Positions 24,620 to 34,846 are shown, numbered from the stretch's first letter. The stretch: DNA of 45,096 nt from Salinarimonas sp. (GCA_020832565.1 JAFIEI010000031.1:1-45096); one strand, 5' to 3'. Notes: generated by a model not told the origin, from the sequence alone. Numbers and translations: made by a program.

Positions 24620-25414
24620 ATGCGCACATCTGCCCTCACGCTCGCCCTTTGGCAGGGCGCACGCCATGCCGCTGCCGGGTTCGACGATCTCTCCGACATC
24701 GCCGCGATCATCACCGATGCGGCGAAGGCCGGCGCCGATCTCCTCGTTCTGCCCGAGGGCTATCTCACCGGCTATTACCGCCCCGGCCTGCGCGCCGCCG
24801 ATCTCGCAGGCGTGCCCGCCGCGCTCGAAGCGATCGGGCGCCTTGCGGGCGAGGCGGGGCTCTTCGTGGTGATCGGCAGCCATCTCGCGGCGGGACGAGC
24901 GCTGATCAACGCCGCCATGATCTTCGATGCACGAGGCCGGCAGATCGGCACCTATCACAAGCGCGCGCTTTTCGGCGACTGGGAGAGGGCGACCTTCCAG
25001 CCGGGTTCGCAGCCGTTTCGCTTCGATTGCGCCGGTTTCCGGGTCGGGCTCGCCATTTGCTACGATGTCGAGTTCCCGGAACTGATCCGCGCGGAAGCGG
25101 AGGCGCGCACCGATCTTGTGGTGACGCCCACCGCGCTCATGGCCCCGCATGGCCGGATCGCGGAATTGCTGCCCGCCGCGCGCGCGCTCGAAAACCAGAT
25201 TTTCGTCGCCTATGCCAACCGCACCGGGCACGAGCATGAACTCGCCTTCGTCGGGAAATCCTGCATCTGCGCACCCGACGGCGCCATGCTCGCCGTTGCG
25301 GGAGACGGGCCGGAAATGCTGGTCGCGCGGCTCGAGCGCGCCGCGATCAAGACAGCGCGCGACGAAGCCTCCTATCTCGAAGACCTCGCCCGCCTGCGCG
25401 AGAACGGCGACTGA
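24620..25414 (+). CDS. Carbon-nitrogen hydrolase (nitrilase superfamily amidase)
   Basis: Cytoplasmic amidase-like enzyme of 264 residues. The Glu-Lys-Cys triad is visible: Glu46 in VLPEGYLTGYY, Lys114 in YHKRALFG and Cys147 in LAICYDVEFPE. Length and motifs fit the omega-amidase/aliphatic-amidase/carbamoylputrescine-amidase part of the superfamily. It is the last gene of a polyamine-type importer operon, so a likely job is to hydrolyse the imported amide or an N-carbamoyl or N-acyl amine. The exact substrate is inference. It converges with the amidase gene at 25428. Confidence 0.9.
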   Translation: MRTSALTLALWQGARHAAAGFDDLSDIAAIITDAAKAGADLLVLPEGYLTGYYRPGLRAADLAGVPAALEAIGRLAGEAGLFVVIGSHLAAGRALINAAMIFDARGRQIGTYHKRALFGDWERATFQPGSQPFRFDCAGFRVGLAICYDVEFPELIRAEAEARTDLVVTPTALMAPHGRIAELLPAARALENQIFVAYANRTGHEHELAFVGKSCICAPDGAMLAVAGDGPEMLVARLERAAIKTARDEASYLEDLARLRENGD

Positions 25415-25427
25415 GCGCGCGAGCGCG

Positions 25428-26873
25428 TCACATGCGCTTCCATAGGAGCCGGTCCATCGTCCCGATCCGCGCCTCGATCGCCGCCATGGCCTCGACGATG
25501 AGATCCTCGCGCCAGCGCCGCCCGACGATCTGCACCCCGATGGGCTGGGGGCCTTGCGGCAGCGTCGCGAGCCGCGTGGGCATATTGCCCGCCGGCAGGC
25601 CCATGAAATTCATGGCAAAGGAATAATAGCCCGCGCCCAGCGCCTCACGCACGCCCTCGGGCCCCTCCGTATCGCGGTTGGGGCGGAAGAAGGGATGGGG
25701 CAGGAACGGCGTAAGCACCAGCGGATATTGCTCCAGAAACAGCGACCAGGCCCGGGCGAAGCGGGTGCGATCGGCCATGGCCTGAAGCTGCTCGGCGCCG
25801 TCGAAGGGCGGGAACTGCTCGAAATACTCGGCGAAGATCGCCTTGAGCACCGGTGATCCGTGCTTTGCGATATCGGGCCCCATCAGCGCCGCGACCTCGC
25901 CCATCAGGGCGCGATAGCCGGTGACGGCGGCCTCGCGCAGGAGCGGCGGCTCGGCTTCCTCGACGATGTATCCTGCATCAGCGAGCGCCGCGCGCGCTGC
26001 ATCGAGCGCGCGCGCGACATCGGGATGCATCGGAAAATCATAGGTCTCGGTGACATAGGCCACGCGGATCGGACCATCGAGCTTCTCGCCCTGATACGGC
26101 AACGGCGCGTGAAACGGATCACGCGGATCGCCGCGAAACAGGACCGGCAGGGCGCGCGCCTGGTCGGCGGCGTTGCGCGTGATCACGCCCTGGACCGACA
26201 TGGCCTGGGCGAGCATGCCGCGCTCGGCCTTCTGCCCGGGATTCCAGGCCGGTACGCGCCCCATTCCGGGCTTCACCGTGACGGCGCCATTCGCGGCTGC
26301 GGGAAAGCGCAGGCTGCCGCCGATATCGTTGCCGTGGGCGATCGGCCCCATCCCCGCCATCACGGCGGAGCCGGCCCCACCGGAGGAGCCGCCGGCGGAG
26401 ACGTGATCGCCCCACGGGTTGCGGGTGCGCCCGAAGAGCGGGTTGTCGGTCTCCGCACGGAAGGAGAATTCCGGCGTGTTGGTGCGCCCGATCACCACCG
26501 CACCCGCATCGAGGAGATTGCGCACCACCGGCGCATCATCGGGGGCGATGGCGTCCTTGAGCACAGGCAGCCCGTTGCTGGTGGCGTGTCCGCGCTGATC
26601 GACATTGATCTTGACGGTAATCGGCACCCCGTGCAGCGCGCCGGGCGTGGCGCCGGCGGCCCGGGCGGAATCGAGCGCCTCTGCACGCTGGAGGGCGATC
26701 TCGCCGAGATCCTCGACCACGGCATTCAGGTGCGGGTTCACCGCGTGCATCCGCTCCAGCGCCGCGGCGACCGCTTCGCGCGCCGAGATCTCGCCGTCAC
26801 GGATCCTGCGCGCGAGTGCCGAGGCGCTCTCCTGCCAGAGCGGGGTGTCTGCGGATTGCGGCTGATCTGACAT
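25428..26873 (-). CDS. Amidase signature family hydrolase
   Basis: Cytoplasmic amidase of 481 residues. The Ser-cisSer-Lys triad is present: Lys88 in PITVKINVDQRG, the GGSSGG block (Ser163/Ser164) and the nucleophile Ser187 in GNDIGGSLRFPAA. No GatB/GatC-type context is seen, so it is a stand-alone amidase rather than GatA. It is the first gene of the minus-strand group read from the right after the half-size MaoC genes, with a 56-bp gap. The substrate is unknown; context suggests an amide brought in by one of the two flanking ABC importers. Confidence 0.92.
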   Translation of the reverse strand: MSDQPQSADTPLWQESASALARRIRDGEISAREAVAAALERMHAVNPHLNAVVEDLGEIALQRAEALDSARAAGATPGALHGVPITVKINVDQRGHATSNGLPVLKDAIAPDDAPVVRNLLDAGAVVIGRTNTPEFSFRAETDNPLFGRTRNPWGDHVSAGGSSGGAGSAVMAGMGPIAHGNDIGGSLRFPAAANGAVTVKPGMGRVPAWNPGQKAERGMLAQAMSVQGVITRNAADQARALPVLFRGDPRDPFHAPLPYQGEKLDGPIRVAYVTETYDFPMHPDVARALDAARAALADAGYIVEEAEPPLLREAAVTGYRALMGEVAALMGPDIAKHGSPVLKAIFAEYFEQFPPFDGAEQLQAMADRTRFARAWSLFLEQYPLVLTPFLPHPFFRPNRDTEGPEGVREALGAGYYSFAMNFMGLPAGNMPTRLATLPQGPQPIGVQIVGRRWREDLIVEAMAAIEARIGTMDRLLWKRM

Positions 26874-26929
26874 AGCGGGCTCCCGGTTCGGGCGTTGCGT
26901 GTGTATGTATCGCCCCGGGGGCGAATGTA

Positions 26930-27364
26930 TCAGGAGGCGGCATCCATGGCGACGCGCAGGATATCCACATGGCCTGCAAGCGCCTGCGTCCCGGCACCGT
27001 CGGTGACGATGAAATCGTAGCGCATCATTGCGGCCTGCGGGTCGTAATCGCCGGCGCGTGTGCCCGATGCGATGATCATCGCCCCTTCCGCGATCGGCGC
27101 CGTGAAGCGGATCTGCGCCGCGCCCGGACCGGCATCAGCGCCGAAAGTGGCAGCGATCGCCTCCCAGAGCACGGCGAGCGACAATGTGCCATGGGCGATG
27201 GGGCGACCGAAGGGGGTTTTCGCCGCGAATGCGGCATCGAGATGCAGCGGATTGAAATCGCGGGTGATTTCCGCATACAGCCGGATCGCCTCCGGGCTTG
27301 CACGCAAGCGCGCCTCAACCAGCTGCTCTGGCCATACCATCACCGCTCTCCCCGTCTGGCGCAT
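26930..27364 (-). CDS. MaoC-like (R)-enoyl-CoA hydratase, catalytic half
   Basis: Single hot-dog domain of 144 residues. The hydratase-2 motif is complete: Asp36 and His41 in RDFNPLHLDAAFA, followed by KTPFGRPIAHGTLS. It adds water to, or removes it from, a 2-enoyl/3-hydroxyacyl-CoA. A later ATG (Met9, 27340) is an alternative start. It follows the second hot-dog gene by 7 bp. Together they look like the split form of a double-hot-dog MaoC enzyme, with this subunit carrying the active site. Confidence 0.85.
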   Translation of the reverse strand: MRQTGRAVMVWPEQLVEARLRASPEAIRLYAEITRDFNPLHLDAAFAAKTPFGRPIAHGTLSLAVLWEAIAATFGADAGPGAAQIRFTAPIAEGAMIIASGTRAGDYDPQAAMMRYDFIVTDGAGTQALAGHVDILRVAMDAAS

Positions 27365-27371
27365 AGATCGC

Positions 27372-27785
27372 TCATATCGCCCAGATCACCACCACCTCGC
27401 CGGACATGATCTCGGCACCCGTATCGTCATGCATCTGCGCGAAGAGGTGCACCCAGTTGCGCCCGCGCCTTTCCTCTTTATGCCGGCAGGTGACGCTGAT
27501 CCGCGCCCCCTCCCCTTCACGCAGGGAGCGCCCGGTGAAGTCGAGCGTCTGGCCCGCATGGATATTGCCGTCGGGATGCGGCGCGAATGCCTCGGCGAAA
27601 CCGCTCATGAACAACGCCATCAGCAGGCCCGGCGGCGCGGTTTCGGCATCGGCTGCCGCCGGGAAAAGCGCGCGCCAGCGCGCGAAGCGCTCCGGATCCA
27701 GCGTGACGCGCGCCGCGCCGAGATCGGCGCCGGGCGTGAAATCGGCAAAGCGCAGGGGCGCGCGATCGACATTCCCGGCATTCAT
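27372..27785 (-). CDS. MaoC N-terminal-type hot-dog subunit (non-catalytic half)
   Basis: 137 residues from the ATG at 27785, whose ATGA overlaps the dppF-like stop. The central part, PPGLLMALFMSGFAEAF then GNIHAGQTLDFTGRSLREGE, then a sheet-rich CRHKEERRGRNWVHLFAQ, matches the N-terminal dehydratase-like domain found in front of MaoC catalytic domains. The D-x4-H active-site motif is absent. The tight spacing to the catalytic half (7 bp) suggests a heteromer. A longer in-frame start to 27821 overlaps the transporter gene and is less likely. Confidence 0.8.
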   Translation of the reverse strand: MNAGNVDRAPLRFADFTPGADLGAARVTLDPERFARWRALFPAAADAETAPPGLLMALFMSGFAEAFAPHPDGNIHAGQTLDFTGRSLREGEGARISVTCRHKEERRGRNWVHLFAQMHDDTGAEIMSGEVVVIWAI

Positions 27786-28770
27786 GCCGCGCGCGCCTCC
27801 TGCGGCCCGTAGAGATGACATTCGACCATATCGTAATCGGCGCCGGCGCCGGAGACGATCGGGGTGGGTGCGGCCTGCTTGCAGATATCCATCGCCTTGG
27901 GGCAGCGTGGATGGAAGGTGCAGCCGCGCGGCGGGTCGATCGGATTGGGGAAGGCGGCGCCGAGCTGCGAATCCGGCACGCCCATACCCGGTTCCGGCGT
28001 CAGCACGGAATCGAGCAATGCGCGCGTATAGGGGTGGCGCGGATTGCGGAAGAGTTCGTCGGTGGGTGCCTGCTCGACCAGCCGCCCCAGATACATCACC
28101 GCCACATGCGTCGCCATATGCTCCACCACCGCCAGATTATGGCTGATCAGGATATAGGTGAGGTTCAGCTCCTTTTGCAGATCCGTCAGCAGGTTGAGGA
28201 TCTGCGACTGCACCGAGACGTCGAGCGCCGAGGTCGGCTCGTCACAGATCACGAGTTCCGGGCGCATGATCAGGGCGCGCGCGATCGCCACCCGCTGGCG
28301 CTGGCCGCCGGAGAGCTGGTTGGGATAGGATTCATAGAAGCGCTTGCTCAGCCCGCACAGATCCATGATGTCCAGAACCTTCGGCCGGATCTCGTCCCTG
28401 CGCGCGAGCTTGTGGACACGCAGCGGCAGCGAGATGATGTCGCCGATGGTCTTGCGCGGATTGAGCGAGGAAAACGGATCCTGGAAGATCGGCTGGACCC
28501 GCCGGGCGATATCGATGCGCGAGAATGACGACGAGGGTTTCCCGTCGATCAGGAGCGCACCGGCCGTGGGGTCCTGCAGGCCGAGCAGGATCTTGGCGAG
28601 GGTGGACTTGCCGCAGCCGGATTCGCCGACGAGGCCGAGAATCTCCCCCTTGCGCACCTGCAGCGAGACGCCATTGACCGCCGCGAGCGGCTTCTTCGCC
28701 TTGAACAGCCCCTGGCGCACGGTGAAGACGCAGCGCAGATCTTTCGTTTCGAGAATGGGCGTTTGCGCGC

Positions 28771-28774
<4 letters not shown>
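27782..28774 (-). CDS. Dipeptide/oligopeptide ABC ATPase (DppF/OppF type)
   Basis: 330 residues. Walker A is [12 protein letters not shown], the signature is [15 protein letters not shown], Walker B is [12 protein letters not shown] and the H-loop is [10 protein letters not shown]. The C-terminal [14 protein letters not shown] is the cysteine-containing motif of peptide-type ATPases. It overlaps the DppD-type gene upstream and the hot-dog gene downstream by four bases each. It pairs with the other ATPase to drive the permeases at 29791-31615. Confidence 0.94.
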
Positions 28775-29778
<1,004 letters not shown>

Positions 29779-29790
29779 CGCTTGCGCCTC

Positions 29791-30696
29791 TCAGTTTCGG
29801 TTTTCAGGTGCGGTCACATCGCGCATGCCATCGCCCATGAGGTTGATGGCGAGCAGGAGCACGAACAGCATGAGACCCGGAATGGTGATCAGCCACGGAT
29901 CGAACAGCAGGTAATCCTTGCCCTCGGAGATCATCAGACCCCAGGAGGGCAACGGCGGCTGCACGCCCAGGCCGAGGAAGCTGAGCGCCGCTTCGAGCAG
30001 GACCGCATTGGCGATCTCGAGCGTCGCCACGACGATCAGCGGGTTCATCACGTTGGGCAGGATCTCACTGAAGACGATGCGCGCATTCGAACAGCCGGCA
30101 GCCCGCGCCGAGGCGACATAATCGAGGGCGCGCACCTGCATCGTTGCCGAGCGCATGACCACTGCGAAGCGATCCCAGAGCAGCAGGCCAAGCACCGAGA
30201 CGACGACGGTGAGCGAGGAGCCGATCAAGGCCACCACGGCGAGCGCCACCAGGATTACCGGCATGCTCAGCCGGCAGGTGATCAGGAAGGTGACGACGAG
30301 ATCGACGCGCCCGCCGAAATAGCCGGCGGCCAGCCCCATCGCCGATCCGATGATGGCGGAGACGAAGGCCACCGAGATGCCGATGAAGAGCGATATCCGC
30401 ACGCCGTAGATCACCCGGCTGAGATAGTCGCGCCCGAGCTGGTCGGTCCCCAGCGGATGGGTCCAGCTTCCGGTCTCGTGCCAGACCGGCGGGACCAGCC
30501 GGTTGGCCAGGCTCTGAGTATAGGGATCGTGCGGCGCGATCAGCGGCGCGAACAAAGCCATCAGCACCATGACAAGGAGGATGATCCCGCCGATCATGAC
30601 GCCGCGATGGCCGAAGACGCGCTTGCGCAGACGCTGCCCGGGGCTCGGCCCGACAATGGCGTCCATGGTGGGTATGGTGGTCGAGGTCACAGCCAT
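29791..30696 (-). CDS. Peptide-type ABC permease (DppC/OppC type)
   Basis: 301 residues. It has a cytoplasmic N-terminus, a first helix MIGGIILLVMVLMALFAPLIAP, then the DppC-type sequence HPLGTDQLGRDYLSRVIYGVRISL. The coupling segment is VASARAAGCSNARIVFSEILPNVM. The start at 30696 lies one base after the DppB-type stop; a second ATG (Met11) is possible but has a poorer ribosome-binding site. Confidence 0.93.
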   Translation of the reverse strand: MAVTSTTIPTMDAIVGPSPGQRLRKRVFGHRGVMIGGIILLVMVLMALFAPLIAPHDPYTQSLANRLVPPVWHETGSWTHPLGTDQLGRDYLSRVIYGVRISLFIGISVAFVSAIIGSAMGLAAGYFGGRVDLVVTFLITCRLSMPVILVALAVVALIGSSLTVVVSVLGLLLWDRFAVVMRSATMQVRALDYVASARAAGCSNARIVFSEILPNVMNPLIVVATLEIANAVLLEAALSFLGLGVQPPLPSWGLMISEGKDYLLFDPWLITIPGLMLFVLLLAINLMGDGMRDVTAPENRN

Positions 30697-30697
30697 G

Positions 30698-31615
30698 TCA
30701 TGCCACCCGGATGCGCGGGTCGAGCCAGGCGTTCAGGAGATCCGAGACGAACGTCAGCACGACATAGAAAAGGGAAAAGACGAGAATCAGCGCCTGCACC
30801 GTGGGGAAATCCGCGCGGCGGATCGATTCCCAGGCGAGATAACCGGTGCCGTGCAGGGCAAAGACCGTCTCGATCACGATCGAGCCTCCGAGCATGAAGC
30901 CGAATTCGACCGCCGCCACGCTCACCACCGGAATCACCGCGTTGCGCAGGGCGTGCTTGAACAGCACCGTGCGCGGGAACAGCCCCTTGGCGCGCGCGGT
31001 GCGGATATAGTCGGCGGAGAGCACCTCCAGCATGCCGGTCCGCGTCAGGCGCATCAGCGAGGGGGTGGCGTAGTAGCCGAGCACGATCGTCGGCAGGATG
31101 AAATGCTGCCAGCTGTCGGAGCCCGACGGCGGCAGGATCGGGATCATGAAGCCGAACAGCACGATCAGCATCAGCGCGAACCAGAAGCTCGGCAGCGCCT
31201 GGCCGCACACCGCGATGGTGAGCGCGATGCGGTCGATGATCGAATTGGGATAGAGCGCGGCGATCACGCCCATCGGGATGCCGACGACCAGCGCGAAGGC
31301 CATGGCCGAGCCGGCCAGAGTCAGCGTCACCGGAATGCGCGACAGGATGAGCTCCGTCACCGGCATGCCGAAATAATAGCTGCGCCCGAAATCGCCCTGA
31401 ATCGCGCGGCTGACCCATTCGAGATATTGCAGCCAGATCGGGCGATCAAAGCCGAACATGGTGCGGATGCGCTCGATTTCCTGATCGGTCGCCGTCTCAC
31501 CCGCAATCGCTGCCGCAGGGTCTCCCGCGAGGAAGAGCAGGGAGAAGCTCAACACCGAGATCGTGAACGCCACGAGCAGGGCGAGGACCAGACGTTTCGC
31601 CGTGTAGACCAACAT
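30698..31615 (-). CDS. Peptide-type ABC permease (DppB/OppB type)
   Basis: 305 residues from the ATG at 31615 (MLVYTAKRLVLALLVAFTISVLS), the usual DppB opening. An upstream in-frame ATG at 31651 would add twelve polar residues. The family block FGFDRPIWLQYLEWVSRAIQGDFGRSYYF and the coupling segment YIRTARAKGLFPRTVLFKHALRNA are clear. Six helices are expected. It follows the binding-protein gene after a hairpin-rich 125-bp gap. Confidence 0.93.
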   Translation of the reverse strand: MLVYTAKRLVLALLVAFTISVLSFSLLFLAGDPAAAIAGETATDQEIERIRTMFGFDRPIWLQYLEWVSRAIQGDFGRSYYFGMPVTELILSRIPVTLTLAGSAMAFALVVGIPMGVIAALYPNSIIDRIALTIAVCGQALPSFWFALMLIVLFGFMIPILPPSGSDSWQHFILPTIVLGYYATPSLMRLTRTGMLEVLSADYIRTARAKGLFPRTVLFKHALRNAVIPVVSVAAVEFGFMLGGSIVIETVFALHGTGYLAWESIRRADFPTVQALILVFSLFYVVLTFVSDLLNAWLDPRIRVA

Positions 31616-31665
31616 GATCTGTGCCTGAAGAAATGCGCGACGCCGCGTCACGGCGCCATCGGAAC

Positions 31666-31730
31666 GGGCCGCCGGTCATCCGACGGCCCGCGCTGGACAA
31701 TCCCGCGCGCCCGGAAACGAACGCGCGGGA
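31666..31730 (-). terminator. Two hairpins between binding-protein and permease genes
   Basis: In transcription order, TCCCGCGCG/CGCGCGGGA arms (31730-31722 with 31709-31701) form a 9-bp stem. A second stem uses GGGCCGCCGG (31666-31675) and CCGACGGCCC (31680-31689) with one mismatch. There is no long U-tract. They probably protect the upstream binding-protein mRNA and lower expression of the permease genes. Confidence 0.55.
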
Positions 31731-31740
31731 GCGACTGGGA

Positions 31741-33264
31741 TCAATCCCAGGAAGCGAGCCAGAAGCGCGGGATCTCGTCCGGATGCGGATCCCAGTTCAG
31801 CTGCGAGGACATGGCGTAGTTCGTATTGTAGGTGAACAACGGAACCCAATAGGCCTCGTCAGCGATCTTCTGCAGCGCCTTGGTGTAGTTCTCCAGGCGT
31901 ACATCGGGATCGAGCGTCGAGCCGCCGGCTTCGAGCCAGGCGATGACTTCCTCGTCCATGGCCAGATCGTCGGAGAGCCCACCGAAGAAGACCGGCGTGG
32001 CGTTGTCGATATCGGGAACCGAATTCGAGCCCCAGGTCATGAAGGCGAGCGGCACGTCGCCACCGCGGATGGCGTCACGCGTCGCGGCATACTGGCCCCA
32101 GCGCAGATCGGTGGTGATGCCGACCTCGTTGAGATAGCCGATCATGGCTTCGGCATAGGGGCGCTCGCGATAGCCGTAGAAGCGGGTCTCGAAACCGTCC
32201 GGATAACCGGCCTCGGCTAGGAGCTCGCGGGCGCGTTCGGGATCGTATTCGTATTCCGTGACATCGTCGATGCAGCCGAACTGCGCCGGGTGGCAGGCGG
32301 CGTGGATGACAACGGAATCACCGCGCACCAGATTATCGACGATCGACTGGCGGTCGATGGCATGGTTCACCGCCTGACGCACGAGCCGGTCGGTGAAGGG
32401 GTTGTCGCCGCTCTTGCCCATTGCATCGAACTGCAGATAGCCGATTCGCATGGTCGAGGCGTTCACCACGTCGATCGTGGGCATGGCACCGAGGCGGTCG
32501 ACCTGGTCGGCGGGCAGGCGCCACATCCAGTCGAGACGCCCGCTGGCGAGTTCCACGACCTGGGTATTCAGCTCAGGGATCGTACGCTGCACGATGCGCT
32601 CGATTGACGGCATGCCCTTGGGGCTGCCCTCGTAGTAATCGTCAAAGCGCTCGAACACGATTCGCGTGCCGGGAATGACCTCGGTCACCTTGAAGGGACC
32701 GGTCCCGACCGGCGCGCGGCCCATGCCGTCGGCGCCGACTTCCGTGTAATAATCCTTGGGATAGATACCGATATCACCGGCCATGTAGAGCAGCGCCAGC
32801 GGGGTCGGCTCCTTGGCGATGATGCGCACGGTGCGATCATCGATGATCTCCGCGCGATCGACCCAGTTCACGGTCTGCTGCGAGAGCATGTCGCTTTCGG
32901 GATTGGCGACATAGTTGAAGGTGAAGGCGACATCCTCGACCGTCATCGGGTCGCCGTTATGGAACAGCACGCCCTCACGAATCACGACATCGATAGTGAC
33001 ATCGTCGACGAGGTCCCAGGATTCGGCCAGGAGCGGCTCGAACTCACCGGTATCCGGGTCGCGGTAGATCAGGCTGTCCCAGACGTGATGGGCGATGATG
33101 ATGCCTTCACGGTCCGTATTGTGGAACATGGAGATGTTGGGAACTTCGCGTTCCCAGGCGATGTTCAGGCTGTTGTCCTGCGGCCCCGCCATGGCTGCGC
33201 CTGCGGCCAGCGACAATGCCAGCGCCGATGCGCCGAGCATTCCGACCCGGTTGCTCTTGATCAT
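31741..33264 (-). CDS. Peptide-type ABC substrate-binding protein (DppA/OppA family 5)
   Basis: Periplasmic binding protein of 507 residues. From the ATG at 33264 the signal peptide MIKSNRVGMLGASALALSLA ends near AAMAGPQD. Family 5 features are the DPDTGEFEPLLAESWDLVDD and GVLFHNGDPMTVEDVAFTFNYV blocks and GTGPFKV. An AGAGGGGA ribosome-binding site precedes the ATG. Frame openness further upstream is rejected because it would bury the signal peptide. The ribosome-binding region shares nine complementary bases with the candidate sRNA at 19074-19211. Confidence 0.93.
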   Translation of the reverse strand: MIKSNRVGMLGASALALSLAAGAAMAGPQDNSLNIAWEREVPNISMFHNTDREGIIIAHHVWDSLIYRDPDTGEFEPLLAESWDLVDDVTIDVVIREGVLFHNGDPMTVEDVAFTFNYVANPESDMLSQQTVNWVDRAEIIDDRTVRIIAKEPTPLALLYMAGDIGIYPKDYYTEVGADGMGRAPVGTGPFKVTEVIPGTRIVFERFDDYYEGSPKGMPSIERIVQRTIPELNTQVVELASGRLDWMWRLPADQVDRLGAMPTIDVVNASTMRIGYLQFDAMGKSGDNPFTDRLVRQAVNHAIDRQSIVDNLVRGDSVVIHAACHPAQFGCIDDVTEYEYDPERARELLAEAGYPDGFETRFYGYRERPYAEAMIGYLNEVGITTDLRWGQYAATRDAIRGGDVPLAFMTWGSNSVPDIDNATPVFFGGLSDDLAMDEEVIAWLEAGGSTLDPDVRLENYTKALQKIADEAYWVPLFTYNTNYAMSSQLNWDPHPDEIPRFWLASWD

Positions 33265-33621
33265 GGTGATCCCCTCTGTTTGCAGTTTTGTTTTTCGCAC
33301 CAGAATAAGAAAACCACGCTCCACGGCTGTCAATTGCGCAGGCGCCCCGGCGCGACCGCACCGTGTCCCGCATCGGATGGGCGCTTGCGCACCAAACCCT
33401 TGCCATGCATTGCGCAATTTAAAGGCATGCCTCAAAAAAAGGCGATCGGGGCGCATACCCCCAGACAGAAACGGAAATTCTGCATGCCGGAGCGCAGGCC
33501 TATGCCGATATGCGCACAGGCGCAGTTGCCCGCTCCGATGTGATCGGCGATGCTTTCATGTGAGCGATCGCGGATCAGACCGCGCGAAGAATATAACGTT
33601 TCGACCCCGGGAGGACAGGCA
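33265..33621. promoter_or_regulatory. Divergent binding-protein / thioesterase intergenic region
   Basis: No gene seen. It holds the ribosome-binding region of the binding-protein gene (33270-33278), a 10-bp palindrome AGGCATGCCT (33423-33432), and a weak minus-strand hairpin with GGGG/CCCC arms followed by seven T (33440-33434). The latter could be an attenuator in the leader of the importer mRNA, but the stem is short. GGGAGGACAGG before 33622 is the ribosome-binding site of the thioesterase. Confidence 0.4.
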
Positions 33622-34065
33622 ATGGGCGCACGTCTCGAACTTCTGCGCGGCGTGGTGCATCCCTGGCACCATGATCACTTCGGCCACATGAACGTGCGCC
33701 ATTACGCACCATTCTTCGATGACGCGGTCTATCATATGTGGACACGGCTCGGGCTGCCCTATTCGACCATGATCCCCCAGCAGGGCGTCCATACCGTCAC
33801 GGCACAGGCGACGACGAGCTTCGTCAAGGAACTGTCGGCGGGCGATCTGATCCTGGTGGACGGCGTGGTCAGCCGGGTCGGCGGCAAGAGCTGCAGCTTC
33901 CATCTGCGCATGCTCAATGCCGATACGGGCGAGGTGCACGCCACCTATGATCTCGTCGAGGTCTTCTTCGATCCCGAGACCCGCAAATCCGCCCAGATGC
34001 CCGACGGCGTACGCTCGCGCCTCGAGGCGCATCTGTTCGACGAAGAGGCTCAGGCAGAGGCGTAA
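33622..34065 (+). CDS. Acyl-CoA thioesterase (4-hydroxybenzoyl-CoA thioesterase-like hot-dog)
   Basis: Cytoplasmic hot-dog thioesterase of 147 residues. The family motif with catalytic Asp is WHHDHFGHMNVRHYAPFFDDA near residues 15-35, and the core continues SFVKELSAGDLILVDGVVSRVG. The start at 33622 follows a strong GGGAGGACAGG site. It is divergent from the peptide importer and convergent with motE. It may release free acid from a CoA ester made by the nearby hot-dog hydratase, but this is context only. YbgC-like proteins are the nearest alternative family. Confidence 0.87.
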   Translation: MGARLELLRGVVHPWHHDHFGHMNVRHYAPFFDDAVYHMWTRLGLPYSTMIPQQGVHTVTAQATTSFVKELSAGDLILVDGVVSRVGGKSCSFHLRMLNADTGEVHATYDLVEVFFDPETRKSAQMPDGVRSRLEAHLFDEEAQAEA

Positions 34066-34078
34066 GGCTCGCGCCGCG

Positions 34079-34846
34079 TCAATTGCGTTGCGGCAATTCC
34101 AGTGCGGGCAGTTCCCGCCCGCCCGCAGGGCCCGACTGCGCGGAAGCATTGCGCGGCGACAGCGCGTCGCCCTGTGCCCGCCGGGCGAGCGCGACGGTCA
34201 GGCGCTCGGCCGATTCCGCCGACATCGCCGCCATGATCTCGGCCATGGTACGCGGATTCATCTCCAGCACCACCGGCACCAGGATATCGAGATCGAGCCG
34301 GTCGAAGACGCGCGCGGCTTCCTTGGGACGCATGGCCTGGTACATTGCGACGAGATTGGCCATCTCTTTCTCGCGTCGTTCATCGGCCTCGGCGGAGCGC
34401 CCGCCATCCTCGGCTTCGCGCAGCTTGCGCATCCGCTCCTCCAACCGCTCCTCGGCCTGGCGGATCATTTCCTCGCGCAGCGCAATGTCCTCGTTGCGAT
34501 GATCGAGGCTCTGCCGGCGCTGTTCCAGCCTCTCGCGAATCGCGGCTTCCGATTGTGAAGGGGCCTGTTCGCGTGGGGCGAGCGCATCCACGGGCCTTTC
34601 CTCACCTTCGCCGGTGGAGCCGGTTTCGGTAACGTCGAGCGACGGCGTATAGCCGCTGCGGGCATGCGCGAGGACCCGCGCAAAGCCGGTCGACTCATTG
34701 GACTGACCGGAGGCCTGCAAGCGGGGAGAGGAAGCCGGCAGCCCCGCATCGGCACCGTCGCGCCGCAGATGATCGAGCCCCTTCAGCGCCAGAAGCGCCA
34801 AAGCGGCAATCGCCACGGCGTCGATCAGGCGCAGACGCTTGATCAT
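34079..34846 (-). CDS. motE: Flagellar motor-associated protein MotE (MgtE N-like domain)
   Basis: 255 residues: a short cytoplasmic tail, an N-terminal helix (about 7-24, LIDAVAIAALALLALKGL), a periplasmic low-complexity part, a long charged coiled coil (about 100-165), then the MgtE-N-like helical block YQAMRPKEAARVFDRLDLD...EMNPRTMAEIMAAM (about 168-215). In rhizobia MotE is a periplasmic chaperone that stabilises MotC. It overlaps the DUF6468 gene by four bases and is the last gene of the fliL-fliM-DUF6468-motE operon. Confidence 0.87.
   Translation of the reverse strand: MIKRLRLIDAVAIAALALLALKGLDHLRRDGADAGLPASSPRLQASGQSNESTGFARVLAHARSGYTPSLDVTETGSTGEGEERPVDALAPREQAPSQSEAAIRERLEQRRQSLDHRNEDIALREEMIRQAEERLEERMRKLREAEDGGRSAEADERREKEMANLVAMYQAMRPKEAARVFDRLDLDILVPVVLEMNPRTMAEIMAAMSAESAERLTVALARRAQGDALSPRNASAQSGPAGGRELPALELPQRN

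Noticed and set aside
33433-33467. Minus-strand hairpin with seven T as a firm terminator or riboswitch
   Set aside because: The stem is only about four to five base pairs and there is no known riboswitch motif; left as a weak note.
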